This document shows, piece after piece, positions 61,131 to 64,000 of a stretch of DNA of 64,000 bases. Numbering within the stretch: the first letter of the stretch is position 1; the number at the start of each line of letters is the position of its first letter. This DNA comes from Polydactylus sextarius (taxonomy: Eukaryota > Chordata > Actinopteri > Polynemidae). The stretch is from positions 19,776,001 through 19,840,000 of the forward strand of contig CM028912.1 in NCBI GenBank assembly GCA_016801845.1. The letters are read 5' to 3'. The notes under the pieces are model-generated. The model made no database searches. It saw only the letters and a program-made list of their open reading frames with translations, and was not told the origin of the DNA. Both the position numbers and the translations under genes were made by a program.

Positions 61131-63684
61131 ATATGTTCTACAATTATATTCAACCAGAGGCAAAGCTTTTTATCATGCAACACAATTTAAAACAGACACC
61201 AGTCCTCTTTGACTCTAGCGCTTAACTTTAAAAGTTTAATTTGTTTCTGCATATCTGCTTTTACCCGCATTTAATAGATCCGTGCATTAAACACACTTTC
61301 AGGACACTTATGTACTTCAATCAGCAGCTGAACAAATCTACCGTTACATCACGATAATGGTTCTCCTCACACTTGTGGTCGCTCATCACTAGCAACTGGC
61401 TTTCATTACCATTTAAAAGCACCTACTCTCTCACAGCTTTGTTAACAAGTGAAGGGGCAGTCACATGCAGTTTGTCTCACTCACCCTGTGTTACATTGCA
61501 CATGGGCTCATGTGTATGCGAGGTAAAAAAAACCCACCCCAACCCCCTAACCCCTCCCCACTTCAGCCTGCACGCCTGAGCCCATTCAGGTGCAAATATA
61601 GGCCATGACATGTGGCAAATTTACAACTTGGTTTTTACGGCCTGTAGTGGCTTTAGCCCCAAGGCAAGGCACTCCAATGCACTGTTTCAGTGACACATGC
61701 CGGTGACACACACAAATCAAACACACCCTACACACAAAAAGGCAAAGCTCTCCATTCAACTGCTGGACGTTTTTACAGTCACACTCAGTCAAACATGCCA
61801 GGTGATGTGGAGAAGAGGGTGGAGGAAATGTGCGCCCAGGAAAAGTCGGACACACACCAACAACCCTGTCTGTGTGAAGTCAATGAGACTAACAGATTTC
61901 AACTGGTGAATCATAACACCATTTATCCAGCCCAAATCTGGTCAAAATATAGGGTGGAGCACTAACATCATCATTGTAAAGCAGCCATGCATGATGACTT
62001 TTTTTTTCTTGTGCAACATCGATATATTCAACACTGTGGACTACATGTCAAAGCTGGAAGTCAGAGGCAGCTTTTCCAATGGATTTAACATCTGTGAGTG
62101 GTTTTGGAGATGGTGCAGGTCCAGACACCTTTTTGGGTGCAGTTGAATGCTTGTGGCTTTTGTCTAGGTGCCTGCATAAGGTCATGCATGTCCAGTTTTA
62201 AGAATAAATACCAATATCCTTGACTTTGACGCTGGTCTCAGTCATGGTGTTGGTCCCTAGTGTGCTGCTGTGTTAGCTTCCCACAGCTCCTAAATAGCTG
62301 GAATGGCTCTGCTGTGGGCAAATTTCCCTAAAGGGATTAATAACTCAAATATAATCTAATTTATGAATGACCCATATATTACTGACCTGTCACATATGAT
62401 TCTGTGAATTTATAGGTTTATATATAACACTAAAATTCAGCTGCAAACACCCACAACATTTCTACAAGATGCATACAATGCAGAACTGTGAGTCACATTA
62501 GTCACAGCTTATAAAACTGTTTCCAGGTAATACAAGCCCATTCTATGGTGGCCATATTTATGTCTGAGCTCGTGAGAAACAGTTGGAGATGTGTGATATG
62601 AATACAAACCTTTATGAGGAGAGGTTTGCTTCAAGAAAGTGTTTTCCCCCCGTCTTTGTTATCTCAGGTACCTGGTGTGCACTTAAGACATAAATGGGAG
62701 AAATGTGTCCAAAGTACTCAAAGTACTCATTCAAACACACATCCAAGTCCTCATGCAGAGATGAAGGCTTTTAGAACAACAGAGTAAAGCAATAGTGGAC
62801 TTTTTCTCAAGAGATGCACTGAAGTATAATTTTGAAAAACTTGTATTCAAGTATTTCTCCTTTTATTTTATTTCCACAATATTTCAGACACTTTTTAAGT
62901 TATATTTTATAACATAGCAGTTGGGGAATACATCTAAGTTGATATCGCAGCTTTAATGTTCTTGTGAACGTTTGTTATGGTTTTCAACCAGCGATTACAT
63001 AGCAGCAAATCTGAGACCGATATCAAATCCTCCTTTTAGATTTGTTTTGGTCTCCATCCTGGGAAAATGTCTGTTTAGTTAGCAGTTACATGCTCGATGT
63101 ATTGTTAATCAGCTTGTTGCTAACTTTGCTTATCTGCTGATGTTTTCACGAAAAACTGTTGGATACAGGGAAGCTGATGAGAGCAAAGCAGGCCATAAAA
63201 CCTCTGTAGACCTAAGAGGGGCTGAACAGTTGGTATTGAGTCATCACTATGACTGACATATTTCAAATTATCCATAGTCAACTGATCCAAGTTGAGAATA
63301 CTGATGTTACACAGTGTTAGCATGATGGACATGTTGAATGTTAATTTTTAATATTCTATGTGGTTTGTGTTTTACTTTGCCACTAGAAGTATCAAAATCC
63401 TCTCCAGATCTTTCAAGTTTAATCTTGGGGAAAAAAAAAATGGTTTACAGTTTTACACTGACACTGCCACCATTTCCTATTTAATTCACATCACGTTCAA
63501 CATCATCTTTCAATGCAGTTTTGCTCACATGCACAAGGGAGCAATTCAGACCCACATATATGAAGGTGCAGAGGGACACTCTAACTCACACTCTCACATA
63601 CTCAACACTTGGCCTCTAATCTGCTCTTAATTCAGTTCTGGCCTAAGGAGACTTTAACTCAATTACACTGCCAACCCTTCAAAC

Positions 63685-63687
<3 letters not shown>

Positions 63688-63723
<36 letters not shown>
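63688..63723. repeat. (CT)n microsatellite
   Basis: Pure CT dinucleotides. Confidence 0.95.
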
Positions 63724-63726
<3 letters not shown>

Positions 63727-64000
63727 CAAGCACACAAACACACACGCGCGTTAATTGAGCTCTTCCTCCTTCATATAGTTGAGCAACATCAATCAGCTTG
63801 ATGTAGATTGTAACTTTCCTGAAGGAAGACAATTCAATTTGTCTACCAACTAAAGTGTGACTTCAAACACACACACACAAAAAAATAACTTGTTCCTTTT
63901 CCAAATCCACATCTGCTTTGCAACACTACCAGTAATTAAAAGTATAACTCTCACACACAGCATATTCTGACAATATAAAACATCTTAATATTACTCAACT

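Larger units (their letters stand above)
60001..64000. other. gene-poor region at window end
   Basis: No exon recognised. Apart from the dispersed repeat at 60964-61130 and the (CT)n tract at 63688-63723, it is AT-rich unique DNA. Confidence 0.6.

Overview
The window is vertebrate nuclear DNA, almost certainly from a teleost fish. It has split genes with GT/AG introns, very many (CA)n/(TG)n microsatellites, fish-type transposon relics, and two recognisable genes on the minus strand: efnb2 (ephrin-B2) and arglu1 (arginine and glutamate rich 1). The ephrin N-terminus (MGDSMWRYYFGVL..., ...SIYWNTTNTK) resembles the fish efnb2a form. The order efnb2 then arglu1, both on one strand, matches the human chr13q33 neighbourhood as I know it. 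No bacterial, phage, CRISPR or rRNA features are present.

Layout. 1-7917: 3' part of the window's efnb2a portion, all intron 2; the exons for the last ephrin-domain cysteine, membrane span and cytoplasmic tail were not found and probably lie beyond position 1. 7918-8201: efnb2a exon 2 (ephrin receptor-binding domain). 8202-17921: intron 1, with a SINE carrying perfect target-site duplications (9043-9225) and a CpG-rich promoter-proximal part. 17922-18034: exon 1 (signal peptide). 18035-about 18820: 5' UTR with triplet repeats, then a promoter with TATA-like, GC-box and CCAAT elements (18846-18884). 18960-21060: intergenic. 21065-21640: an isolated CpG-rich block that begins with a strong plus-strand splice acceptor, a candidate lncRNA exon divergent from efnb2a. 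About 21770-23417: 3' flank/3' UTR of arglu1. 23418-31118: arglu1, four coding exons assembling into a complete 268-residue reading frame. 31119-31400: arglu1 5' UTR and promoter with YY1- and ETS-type sites.

31400-64000 is a gene-poor stretch with no exon that I recognise. It holds an internally deleted Tc1/mariner relic (39005-39511), a decayed C-terminal fragment of an R2/R4-type LINE (54250-54890), other degenerate repeats, a 250-bp compound tetranucleotide repeat (59751-60000), microsatellites and AT-rich unique DNA that may contain conserved regulatory elements.

Functionally, the two genes are unrelated neighbours: ephrin-B2 is a membrane-bound Eph receptor ligand of vascular, somite and neural patterning, while ARGLU1 is a nuclear RS-domain splicing regulator and coactivator. 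The most interesting signal is in arglu1 intron 2. The mammalian intron 2 carries an ultraconserved element that controls intron retention and a nonproductive cassette exon; here the fish intron holds splice-site-bounded segments that would introduce a premature stop (25139-25270, and less likely 25563-25620), suggesting the same autoregulatory switch.
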